A stretch of DNA of 64,000 bases from Bifidobacterium longum subsp. infantis ATCC 15697 = JCM 1222 = DSM 20088 (GTDB lineage: Bacteria; Actinomycetota; Actinomycetes; Actinomycetales; Bifidobacteriaceae): positions 1,736,001 through 1,800,000 of the forward strand of contig NC_017219.1 in assembly GCF_000269965.1 (NCBI RefSeq). Reading direction: 5' to 3'. Of the stretch, positions 36,206 to 44,234 are shown piece by piece. The stretch's first letter is position 1; every line of letters starts with the position of its first letter. The translations under genes and the position numbers were made by a program. The notes under the pieces were generated by a model. The model was not told where the DNA came from and did no database searches. It saw only the letters and a program-made list of their open reading frames with translations.

Positions 36206-37144
36206 ATGGGACAACAGGTGCGGTACGGCAGACGCCGCTCCCATGGCGCGGGCGCGCTGATTGCAGCCGTCATACTTGTTGTTGCGGTGCTGATCGCGGC
36301 ATGGACGCTGCTGCCACGGCTATTCACGCCTCACGAGACCGCGCGCACGGCCGAGGAAGCATATTGCGCGGCGGTGTCGCCCGACGGAGCCCGCCGCACC
36401 TTGACGCCTGATCAGGCGCAGAACGCGGCGCTGATTGCGAACATCGCCGTCACGCGCGGACTGCCGGATCACGCGGCGACGGTGGCCATCGCCACGGCCA
36501 TGCAGGAGTCGAGGCTGACGAATCTGGACTACGGCGACTTGGATTCGCTCGGCCTGTTCCAACAGCGGCCCAGCCAAGGCTGGGGCACGGCGGAGCAGGT
36601 GTCCGACATGACCTATGCGACAAACATCTTCTACGACCATCTGCTGCAGGTGCCGGATTGGGAGACGATTCCGGTGGAGGACGCCGCGCAGGAGGTGCAG
36701 CGCTCAGGCTACCCGGAACTATATGCCACATGGGATGCGATGGCACGCGCCTGGGCCTCGGGGCTGACCGGTGAACGGTCGGCGGACGTCACGTGCGCGT
36801 TGGAGCCAGCAATCTCCTCGGACGCGGACGGGTTGGTTGCCAACATAGGCGGTACACTGCCGAATGTCAATGTCTCGGTTGCGCCCCCAAATGGCAAAAC
36901 CGGCACGAACAACGGCGCTGCGACCAATACGGCCAGCACAACGTTGACGATCACGCTGCCGGACGGCCTGTCCGCCGACAACCGCACTCGACTTTGCTGG
37001 CAGACGGCAGGCTGGCTGGTCACGCAGGCGCATCAATACGGCATTGACGCACTGCACGCGGACGGCATGGATTGGAACCGCAGAGCCGGCACATGGACCG
37101 GCACCGAAACCGCCGAGCAGACCGTCACCGTCACGCTTGCGTGA
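36206..37144 (+). CDS. Membrane-anchored lysozyme-like protein
   Basis: The 312-residue protein has a basic N-terminus and one hydrophobic segment (about residues 15-35), so it is probably exported and anchored. Residues 90-150 resemble a lysozyme/transglycosylase fold. E101 in TAMQESRLTN is a good candidate catalytic glutamate, followed by DSLGLFQQRPSQGWG as in actinobacterial lysozyme-like proteins. The C-terminal half (residues 200-312) is Thr/Asn-rich and unrecognised. GGAGGC lies just upstream of the ATG. It may remodel the cell wall. Confidence 0.75.
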   Translation: MGQQVRYGRRRSHGAGALIAAVILVVAVLIAAWTLLPRLFTPHETARTAEEAYCAAVSPDGARRTLTPDQAQNAALIANIAVTRGLPDHAATVAIATAMQESRLTNLDYGDLDSLGLFQQRPSQGWGTAEQVSDMTYATNIFYDHLLQVPDWETIPVEDAAQEVQRSGYPELYATWDAMARAWASGLTGERSADVTCALEPAISSDADGLVANIGGTLPNVNVSVAPPNGKTGTNNGAATNTASTTLTITLPDGLSADNRTRLCWQTAGWLVTQAHQYGIDALHADGMDWNRRAGTWTGTETAEQTVTVTLA

Positions 37145-37233
37145 TGTGACCTATACCGCCGTTGCGACCACAAATCCGACTGGCTGGAGCCTACGCCGTC
37201 GATGCTGCCTGAGGCACGACACGGATATGTTTT

Positions 37234-37635
37234 TTACTCGTTCGAATGAGCCCAATCCACGACGGCTTCGATGTTATTGCCATCCGGGTCCAGCACGAAT
37301 GCGGAGTAATAGCCGGGATGGTACGGGCGCGGACCGGGAGCGCCGTTGTCTCGGCCGCCGGCGGCGAGCGCGGCTGCATGGAACGCCTGCACGGCTTGCT
37401 GGCTGTCAGCCAGGAACGCGATGTGTGTGACCGGCGTGACCGGCGAAGCCTCCGCCTCCGGCCCGTCAATCGGTGACACGTAGAAATCGGAGTGCAGGGT
37501 TCCATCATCCACGCCGAATCCGAGCGTGGGCTCATGATGCGCCTTGACGATATAGCCGAGCGGTGCGAGCGCCTGTTTGTAGAATGTGATGCTACGGTCG
37601 ATGTCTTTCACGTGCAACGTCAGATGGTCCAGCAT
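37234..37635 (-). CDS. VOC/glyoxalase-fold protein
   Basis: The 133-residue product is a vicinal-oxygen-chelate fold protein: MLDHLTLHVKDIDRSITFYKQALAPLGY at the start and YYSAFVLDPDGNNIEAVVDW at the end. The metal ligands expected in this fold (His near the start, His in VTHIAFL, Glu near the end) are present. The long upstream frame is rejected because it is antisense to the nicotinamidase. A GGGAGGG site lies upstream. The substrate is unknown. A relative lies at 62124. Confidence 0.88.
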   Translation of the reverse strand: MLDHLTLHVKDIDRSITFYKQALAPLGYIVKAHHEPTLGFGVDDGTLHSDFYVSPIDGPEAEASPVTPVTHIAFLADSQQAVQAFHAAALAAGGRDNGAPGPRPYHPGYYSAFVLDPDGNNIEAVVDWAHSNE

Positions 37636-37794
37636 AGTCTTGGTCGCCCTCCCCTGGTTCTTGTATTCGATTGCTGCTTGCAGTGTAAGCCCGAACGTTT
37701 CCCCACAGGGCCGCGCATGGCTATGATGAGAGCAATCGCACGTCGAGTTCGAGACAATATTCAAAACGAATCCAAGGCAATAGGGGGAATGACG

Positions 37795-38409
37795 ATGACC
37801 AAGGCACTGATTGTGGTGGATGTGCAGCCGACGTTCTGTGAAGGCGGCGAACTGGGAGTCGAAGGCGGCAACGCGGTCGCCGAGCGGATCGCCGATTATG
37901 TGAACGCGCATCGCAGCGAGTACGCGTATATCGCAACCACGCAGGACTGGCATATCGAGCCGGGCGCGCACTGGTCGGCGGAACCGGATTTCGTGGACAC
38001 GTGGCCGAAGCATGGTGCGGCCGGCACGCCGAACGCCGAATTGCATACGGCGATCAAGGCGCTGAATATCCAGCATCATTTCAAGAAGGGCCAGTATTCG
38101 GCGGCATATTCCGGTTTTGAGGGCATCGAGGACAATACCGACCGTATCCAGACCCGCGAGGAGGTCACGGCCGAGCAATCCGCCGGCAAGACGCTGGCCA
38201 ATGCGCTGAAGGCCGCCGGCGTGAGTCGCGTGGATGTGGTGGGCATCGCCGAATCGCATTGCGTCAAGGACACCGCGCTCGATGCCGGGAAGCTTGGTTT
38301 CGAGGTCACCGTGTTCGAGGGCCTGACCGTACCGGTCAGCGAGGAGCTCGGTGTCGCTGCCCGCAAACAGATGACGGCGGCCAGCATCACATTGGCCGAG
38401 TCCCGCTGA
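37795..38409 (+). CDS. Nicotinamidase/isochorismatase-like hydrolase
   Basis: The 204-residue protein shows the nicotinamidase triad: D9 (LIVVDVQPTF), K98 (HHFKKGQYSA) and C156 (IAESHCVKDTALDA). The zinc-type D51-x-H53 is in TTQDWHIEPGAHWS. Nicotinamidases make nicotinate from nicotinamide for NAD salvage. The ATG at 37795 follows AGGGGGA by about six bases, better than the ATG at 37789. A slightly divergent acyl-amide hydrolase cannot be excluded, but the D-K-C plus metal pattern is specific. Confidence 0.9.
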   Translation: MTKALIVVDVQPTFCEGGELGVEGGNAVAERIADYVNAHRSEYAYIATTQDWHIEPGAHWSAEPDFVDTWPKHGAAGTPNAELHTAIKALNIQHHFKKGQYSAAYSGFEGIEDNTDRIQTREEVTAEQSAGKTLANALKAAGVSRVDVVGIAESHCVKDTALDAGKLGFEVTVFEGLTVPVSEELGVAARKQMTAASITLAESR

Positions 38410-38508
38410 TCAGGCCGGATATACCCAGAGCGAACGCACGAACACTTCCGTATATTCAAGCCCGACACTGCCGCATAGTCGCCTAGTCGATATGTGAAGA
38501 AGGCTTTT

Positions 38509-39132
38509 ATGGTTACGATGCTGCTGACTTCGATATTCCGCAACGCCTCGTCCGCCGTGCATGAAGTCGAACCGCATCCGCAAGGCAAGCGGGTCGCGTT
38601 CATCCCGACGGCGAGCGCCGTGGAACCGTGGGGGCCAGTTCACTCGGCGTTGAGCAAACGCGCGCTGCAACGCCTCGGTTTCGAGGTGGAGCAACTGGAT
38701 GTGGAAGATGTGCCGAGCGGGTCCGCCGAACGCGTCACGCGTAGCATCGCCGAGGCCGACTACATCTATGTGGGCGGCGGCAACACGTTCTTCCTCCTGC
38801 AGGAGTTGCGCCGCACCGGCGCCGACCGGGCCATCATCGAGCAGGTGCGCGCCGGCATGCCGTACATCGGCGAGTCCGCGGGCTCGGTCATCACGGCACC
38901 TGACATCGGCTATATCAAGCTCATGGACCGCACGGACAAAGCCCCCGATCTCACCGATTACGCAGGATTGGGCTTGGCTGATTTCTGCGTGGTCCCCCAC
39001 CATCATGCAGCGGCCATGGGCCACGCCGCACAACGCATTCTCGACCGGTATGGCGCCGATCTCAGTCTCAAGCCCCTCACCAACCGGCAGGCCCTGCTCG
39101 TCAAGGATGGCAAAACCCGGTTGCTGCGATGA
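38509..39132 (+). CDS. Peptidase S51 (dipeptidase E-like)
   Basis: The 207-residue protein resembles PepE, which removes N-terminal Asp from dipeptides. The nucleophile is S123 in PYIGESAGSVIT, and the histidine is in CVVPHHH at about 164. YVGGGNTFFLLQELRRTG is the usual substrate loop. AGAAGG stands just before the ATG at 38509, and a GTG 15 bases upstream is a weaker alternative. It may share a transcript with the nicotinamidase, 99 bases away. Confidence 0.9.
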   Translation: MVTMLLTSIFRNASSAVHEVEPHPQGKRVAFIPTASAVEPWGPVHSALSKRALQRLGFEVEQLDVEDVPSGSAERVTRSIAEADYIYVGGGNTFFLLQELRRTGADRAIIEQVRAGMPYIGESAGSVITAPDIGYIKLMDRTDKAPDLTDYAGLGLADFCVVPHHHAAAMGHAAQRILDRYGADLSLKPLTNRQALLVKDGKTRLLR

Positions 39133-39325
39133 TGCGGGTCGTCGGCCCGTCGCCCATTCGGCATCGCCGTGGTGTGTCCGGCCTGACATGCCTATCGAGC
39201 GGCATCAATCACACAGCAATGTGGTTGGGAACCTCGCCGAACGTCAACACCTGCGTACATCAGCACGGCAAAATCTGCCGAAAGACGCCCGGCGCACGAG
39301 ATGCCAGCCGGCCCCATCCGTCACC

Positions 39326-40546
39326 TCAGTGCCGTACCGGGCCAGGCATGGCCTTGAGCAACGGGATGAATCCGGCGCACAGTACCAGGGCCACGACGGC
39401 GAGTATCTGCCAGTGGGCGGAGCCGAGCCAGCCGCCCCACGTGCCGACGGCACCGCCGATCGCATACGCGAACCTGGCACGGCCGCTGAATTTGGCCAGG
39501 TCACCACCGCTCAGCAGCAGTTGTCGCGATACGATCACGCCATGCGCCAGCAGGCCATAGCCGAGGTTGTTGATGAGCCATCCGACGCACACCGCGGCAA
39601 ACTCGGGAACCAGTACGGCGGCAAGGGAAATCGCCGTGGCGATTGCCCCGATGGCGGACACGGCGCGCATGCCGAGTTTTGCGGAGAGCCGCATGTAGAC
39701 AAACGATCCGATGATGCTGCCCACGCCGCCGAATGCGTAGACCACGGTCAGCATATCGCTGCCGTACCGGGAGCCGATGCCCAGTAACGCATAGCTTGCC
39801 CACAGCGACGGAATCAGCGCAAGCAGCAGCGATGCGACCAGCAGTCTGACCCGGGTCAAGCGGGTGACCGGAGTGCGCTGCGGCGCGTGTGACGTGTCGG
39901 CCGCCGTGGATTCGTCGGCGGAGCCGTCGCCGTCACCGCCGCCCGCACCATCGTTGCCGAATCCCGGCATGAACTCGCGGGTGCGGAATCGCGTCAGCGC
40001 GCAGGCAAATGACAGTGCCGACGAGGTGAGCAGCATGGCCATGATGGAGGCGTTGGCCAAGGCCGATCCGGCAACCTGGCCCAGCAACGTACCGGCCACG
40101 CTGGCAATCACGGCGACGTAGCCGCTGTACTTGACGAGCATGTCATCGTCGTCGCCGGCCGCATCCACCTCGAACACTTCGGAGGCCACGTCGATGACCT
40201 GCCCGGTCATCAGCAGCAGGCATGACAGGGCCAGCAGCAGCCACTTCCAATACGTCCAACCGTTGGGCACCAGCGCGACCGCCAGGCACAGTACGCCTTC
40301 CACGCCCTCCGTGGTCGCAAGCGAACGGAACGAGCCGAACCGCTGCACGATCCATGCGGATATCGGAGAAGCGAAGTCGATGACCAGATTGAACGTCTTG
40401 CGGAACGCGATCACCCATGCCGGCAGTCCGACGATCAGAATCGAAGGAATCACCGACCCCTCGAAAATCGCGTTGGACAGCATCGAAAACGTCATACCCA
40501 CCAACGCCCATCGCAACGCCCTGCTCAATACCGATAATCCTCGCAT
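39326..40546 (-). CDS. Major facilitator superfamily transporter
   Basis: The 406-residue protein has about 11 to 12 membrane helices. A charged loop of about 45 residues (Gly/Asp/Ser-rich, about residues 190-230) joins the two halves, the usual MFS plan. RFGSFRSLATTEGVEG and MRLSAKLGMRAVSAIG resemble the repeated loop motif. The N-terminus starts directly at the first helix. The substrate is unknown. It converges with the S51 peptidase gene and lies next to a rearranged stretch. Confidence 0.8.
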   Translation of the reverse strand: MRGLSVLSRALRWALVGMTFSMLSNAIFEGSVIPSILIVGLPAWVIAFRKTFNLVIDFASPISAWIVQRFGSFRSLATTEGVEGVLCLAVALVPNGWTYWKWLLLALSCLLLMTGQVIDVASEVFEVDAAGDDDDMLVKYSGYVAVIASVAGTLLGQVAGSALANASIMAMLLTSSALSFACALTRFRTREFMPGFGNDGAGGGDGDGSADESTAADTSHAPQRTPVTRLTRVRLLVASLLLALIPSLWASYALLGIGSRYGSDMLTVVYAFGGVGSIIGSFVYMRLSAKLGMRAVSAIGAIATAISLAAVLVPEFAAVCVGWLINNLGYGLLAHGVIVSRQLLLSGGDLAKFSGRARFAYAIGGAVGTWGGWLGSAHWQILAVVALVLCAGFIPLLKAMPGPVRH

Positions 40547-40604
40547 ACCTTAGTTCCTTGTCCTTGCCAGTGTAACGGAATTATGACTTCTCAATCGTCC
40601 CCCC

Positions 40605-40690
40605 GCTGTCTAAATGAAAGTGCAACACCCTTTCACTGGTTATCTGGACAATCTCCAATCTAAAGGGTGTTGCACTTTCATTTAGACAGC
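40605..40690. repeat. Perfect 29-bp inverted repeat, 28-base spacer
   Basis: The arms 40605-40633 and 40662-40690 begin GCTGTCTAAATGAAAG and end in the exact complement ACAGC. They are perfect over 29 bases around a 28-base spacer. The arms are AT-richer than the surroundings and flanked by C/G runs. The pattern looks like the two end repeats of an insertion sequence brought together (IS256-like ends are possible), or a MITE. Confidence 0.8.
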
Positions 40691-40761
40691 GCCCCCCATA
40701 TCCGCATGTCACTGCTGCCATCATAATGAGCCAGTAGACGCCTTTAAGCGTTCTGACAACC

Positions 40762-40898
40762 ATGGAATCGAAAATCGCTATGCACATCATAGAACAGCAC
40801 TGCCAAGGCAAGAGGTCTGACCAGTCGCTCAATGAGAACGGGCTGATCATCACCGATGGTTTCGCGGCAGTGGTGGATGGAGCGACCAGCAAAAGCGT
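40762..40898 (+). pseudogene. PP2C-like N-terminal fragment
   Basis: About 45 codons from 40762 read as a family start: HIIEQHCQGKRSDQSLNENG followed by DGFAAVVDGATSK, which resembles the first metal-binding segment of PP2C-type phosphatases. The match stops near 40898, where the opposite strand becomes the tail of a broken SGNH hydrolase. The remainder of the phosphatase is absent, so this is a deletion junction. Confidence 0.5.
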
Positions 40899-41413
40899 GC
40901 ACCACCCTGCCGGCCTTGTTCTTGGCCGCGTCCAGCACCGGCGCGAGGCCGGCGGCCCATTCGCGCACCGAACGGCCGGCGAGCATGTCGTTGCCGCCCA
41001 CGCACACGATCAGCACATCCGGCCGGTCGTTGATATCGCCGATCATCCGGTAGCGCACGCGCCGGGCGGTCGCGCCGAGCTTGCCGACCGTACGCCAGGC
41101 CACCGGCCGACCGGTACGCTTGCGACGCGCGCGGCAAGCAGCGGCATAATGCCTTTCGACTGGTCGTCCACGCCACATCCGGCCACCAATGAATCGCCGA
41201 CCATGACGGCACGAATCGGCTTCACGCCGTTCGCGCCTTTCCAATCGGGGCCGATCGGCGCCTCGATATCCACCCCGCGACCCTTGGCATCGAACAAACC
41301 GAACCGCTTGCCCTTCGGCTCGGACGCCAACTTCCCCGGCCCTTGGCCCACATACTCTCAATCGGAGCAACGGCAGCATCAATCACACGCAAGATTCCCA
41401 CGGCCCCCAACAT
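40895..41413 (-). pseudogene. Frameshifted and truncated SGNH/GDSL hydrolase
   Basis: Three reading frames must be joined to recover the protein. An N-terminal MLGAVGILRVIDAAVAP piece is in one frame. The block with IRAVMVGDSLVAGCGV (SGNH block I) is in a second. The block with VLIVCVGGNDMLAG (GND, block III) is in a third. The shifts lie near 41345 and near 41115. The C-terminal part with the catalytic His is missing and is replaced by the PP2C-like fragment at about 40895. The gene is thus a dead esterase/lipase-type enzyme. Confidence 0.75.
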
Positions 41414-41493
41414 AGTCCGCCCTCCTCGACCTCGTTAGCGGCCAGTATCAACCCATATTCAAAAACTCGATAACCATCGTCAATTCGCATAAT

Positions 41494-41536
41494 TTGAACG
41501 TTTTAGGTGTTTTGGTCGCTTTGGACGTTTTATACT
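41494..41536 (+). promoter_or_regulatory. Direct repeat and -10 box upstream of the HTH/PIN pair
   Basis: TTGAACGTTTTA at 41494-41505 and TTGGACGTTTTA at 41521-41532 are direct repeats 27 bases apart, with one difference. A TATACT box at 41531-41536 adjoins the second. They are good candidates for antitoxin binding sites. Confidence 0.5.
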
Positions 41537-41560
41537 GTGATAGATAAAAAGGAGGTCACC

Positions 41561-42091
41561 ATGGCAGAATCCGACAAACTCACCATTCCACGAACAATCC
41601 TTCCATCCATCAACATTGACGACATGACGACATTGGAGGCATTCACCGCACGATTTCTTGATGAGCAGATCTTCATCAAAGATGCCAGCGGCGTGGAGAC
41701 TCCCCTACCTTCGCAGCTTTGCGACGCCGTTAGGCAGACGGCCATCCTTCTCGCCGAAGGCAAAAGTGTAATGATCAGTGCCACCGAACAAGATCTGACT
41801 ACCGAACAGGCGGCGGCAATGCTCGGCATTTCGCGGCAAACACTGATAAGACTGCTTGATAAAGGACTTATTCCTTTTTCACGTCCGTCCAATCACCGTC
41901 GCATCCGGCTGGAAGACCTGCTTGAATACAAGCGAGCCTCGAAACACACCAAGGATTGCGCCCTGAGCCAAATGATCGGCGTCGGGGAAGACGCCGAATT
42001 GTACGACCTGCCCGAGCCGACCCCGCAGGAAGCCATGCATGCGGTATCGGAGGTAAGGAGAGTACGGGCCGATGCTGTCGGTGTTTCTTGA
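41561..42091 (+). CDS. Excisionase-type HTH antitoxin
   Basis: The 176-residue protein has a MerR/excisionase-like helix-turn-helix in its middle (about residues 79-125: LTTEQAAAMLGISRQTLIRLLDKGLIPF, then HRRIRLEDLLEYK). The N-terminal part is unrecognised and the C-terminus is acidic. AAGGAGG lies six bases before the ATG at 41561; the start at 41507 is rejected. It overlaps the PIN gene by 20 bases, the usual antitoxin-then-toxin order. It probably represses its own operon. Confidence 0.8.
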   Translation: MAESDKLTIPRTILPSINIDDMTTLEAFTARFLDEQIFIKDASGVETPLPSQLCDAVRQTAILLAEGKSVMISATEQDLTTEQAAAMLGISRQTLIRLLDKGLIPFSRPSNHRRIRLEDLLEYKRASKHTKDCALSQMIGVGEDAELYDLPEPTPQEAMHAVSEVRRVRADAVGVS

Positions 42092-42659
42092 TGCCAATGT
42101 CATCTATTCCATCACCTTGACCGATGTTCTGCTCACCTTGGCCGAGCATGACCTTTTTCTTCCCCTGTGGTCGCCTAACGTATTACAAGAAGCACAGGAA
42201 GCCGCCTCCCGAACACTGCCTGACGCCGCACAACAAGCCTTCCGAAAAAGACTGATAATGATGGACCAGGCATTCCCCGAATCCTCCATACATGTTGAGG
42301 AATCGGAATGGAGCCAATTCGATCTGCCTGACCCGGATGATCGTCACGTACTTGCGGCTGCGGCACAGGGAAAAGCAGACGCACTGGCCACGCGCAATAT
42401 CAAGGATTTTCCCCAGAAACTGCTTGACTCTTTCTCCATTCAGGTCATCACGCCAGATGATTTGCTCTGTGTATTACTTAGACGAAATCCGGAAGCCACA
42501 GCTAGCGCCATACGTGAGCTTATCGATTCTCGACATCGGCCACCGATAAACATTCCCGACTTTGCTAAAAGACTTGAACGCTCTGGCGCAACACAGTTTG
42601 CAGCCGCTATTGCGCATATACGACAGCCTCTCGGCAATCATTCGTACTTTGACCAGTAA
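42072..42659 (+). CDS. PIN-domain toxin (VapC-like ribonuclease)
   Basis: The 195-residue protein has a PIN domain at its start: D7 in VFLDANVIYS, E40, D90 in LPDPDDRHVLAAA, and D112 in ATRNIKDFP. These are the four acidic residues expected. It is longer than a normal VapC (about 130 residues), with an extra helical C-terminal part from about residue 130. The ATG lies inside the antitoxin gene, so translation is coupled. The target RNA is unknown. Confidence 0.82.
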   Translation: MLSVFLDANVIYSITLTDVLLTLAEHDLFLPLWSPNVLQEAQEAASRTLPDAAQQAFRKRLIMMDQAFPESSIHVEESEWSQFDLPDPDDRHVLAAAAQGKADALATRNIKDFPQKLLDSFSIQVITPDDLLCVLLRRNPEATASAIRELIDSRHRPPINIPDFAKRLERSGATQFAAAIAHIRQPLGNHSYFDQ

Positions 42660-42751
42660 CCCATGAATTCTGGATGAATTGGGGTGAACCGGCGGGGCTG
42701 GAGGCGAGCGGGCGGCGGATTATGGGGCACAATGGTGTCAAGGAGGCCGCC

Positions 42752-44230
42752 ATGGTCGATGACTATACTGCCAAAATGACTGAGCTGATCGAACTCATGC
42801 GTCTGATCGGCAACGATACGCAGCAGTGCGAGGTCAAGGAATGCAAGCGCAAGATCTCCTCGACCATCACCGATACGCTGTCCGCGTTCTCCAACGGCTC
42901 CGGCGGCTGGATCATCCTTGGCCTGTCCGAAAAGAACGGGTTCACGCCGGTCGAGGGATTCGACGCGCGCGCCATGCAGGAGGCGCTGAGCCAGGCGTGC
43001 GAGAAGATGACGCCGGTGGTGCGGCCCGTGATCGTCACCTGCCCGTTCGAAGGCACGAATCTGGTGTTCGCGCGCATCGACGAGATGCTGCCGCGCGACA
43101 AGCCCTGCTTCACCACCGCGCTCGGACCGCACGGCGGCTCGTTCATCCGCACCGGCGACGGCGACCGGCGCATGACCTCCTATGAGGTCGACCGGCTCAT
43201 CGAGGAGCATCTGCAGCCCACGTACGATCTGGATATCGTGCCCGGCGCCACGACCGATGACCTCGACCCGCAGCTTGTTGCCGGATTGTTGGCGCGCGTG
43301 CGCGAGCAGCATCCGCGCGTGTTCGCCGACCGGGACGGCATCGACGTGCTGCTGGATCTGCAGGTGTTGCGCCATGATGATTCCGACGAGTCGGAGGTCG
43401 GCGGAATACTGCGTCCCACCTTGGCCGGACTGCTGGCGTTGGGCCGCTATCCGCAGAAGTTCTATCCGCGGCTCGGCATTTCGATAGCCGTGTTTCCGGG
43501 GACGAGCCGGGACGATGTGTTCCGGGGCGACGAGCGATTGGTCGCCTCGAAGTCGGTGGTCGGTTCGATTCCGGTGATGATCGACGATGCGGTCGACTCG
43601 TTGATGCGTTGGATTGGCGCGAAGAAGCCCGATTATCCGCCGCTCGTGTTGCGCGAGGCGATTGCGAACGCGCTCACCCACCGTGATTATTCGCCCGATG
43701 CGCGCGGCACGCAGGTGCATATCAGCGTGTTCACCAATCGCATCGAGATCACCAATCCGGGCGGTCTGTATGGCATGGTGACACATGATGTGCTGGCGAG
43801 TCCGCATCCGGTGACGGGTGCACCGTTCGTCTCCACCCGAAACCAGTTCCTGTTCACGCTGCTGGAGTCCACGCCGTATCCGGGCGGCGGGTTTGTGAAC
43901 CCAGAAGGCGGCGACGGCTACCAGCGCATCGCCGCCGCGTTGCGTGAGGCCGGCATCGAGCCGGCGACCACGCGCAACGACATCAACACGTTCACGATGA
44001 CCATCACCAAGCAGCGCACGATGGCGAACAGTTCGCCGGGCGACGTGGTCAAGGCGATTATGACCGTACTGGAGCGGCATTCGGCGATGAGCGTCAAGGA
44101 GATCATGCGCGAACTGCAGTTGACGCCGCTGGCCGCCACATCCGGTATGCGCGAGCTGATGAAGGAAGGGCGGGTCGCCCGAGTCAAGTTCGCCGATGAC
44201 CCGGTGCAGCGGTATCGGTTGAAAGGCTGA
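42752..44230 (+). CDS. AlbA_2/Schlafen-type ATP-binding protein
   Basis: The 492-residue protein has an N-terminal AlbA_2 domain (ECKRKISSTITDTLSAFSNGSGGWIILGL, the E-x-K pattern). The central block LREAIANALTHRDYSPDARGTQVHI is the HATPase_c_4 motif, and a winged-helix-like segment ends the protein. This plan is shared with RecG-like and Schlafen-related regulators found in defence islands. AAGGAGG precedes the ATG at 42752. It follows the PIN toxin by 92 bases on the same strand, so it may be part of that locus. It converges with the ABC-2 genes 4 bases away. Confidence 0.85.
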   Translation: MVDDYTAKMTELIELMRLIGNDTQQCEVKECKRKISSTITDTLSAFSNGSGGWIILGLSEKNGFTPVEGFDARAMQEALSQACEKMTPVVRPVIVTCPFEGTNLVFARIDEMLPRDKPCFTTALGPHGGSFIRTGDGDRRMTSYEVDRLIEEHLQPTYDLDIVPGATTDDLDPQLVAGLLARVREQHPRVFADRDGIDVLLDLQVLRHDDSDESEVGGILRPTLAGLLALGRYPQKFYPRLGISIAVFPGTSRDDVFRGDERLVASKSVVGSIPVMIDDAVDSLMRWIGAKKPDYPPLVLREAIANALTHRDYSPDARGTQVHISVFTNRIEITNPGGLYGMVTHDVLASPHPVTGAPFVSTRNQFLFTLLESTPYPGGGFVNPEGGDGYQRIAAALREAGIEPATTRNDINTFTMTITKQRTMANSSPGDVVKAIMTVLERHSAMSVKEIMRELQLTPLAATSGMRELMKEGRVARVKFADDPVQRYRLKG

Positions 44231-44234
44231 TTTC

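Noticed and set aside
38699..39787. 362-residue plus-strand frame over the S51 peptidase
   Set aside because: It is out of frame with the peptidase, which has clear catalytic motifs.
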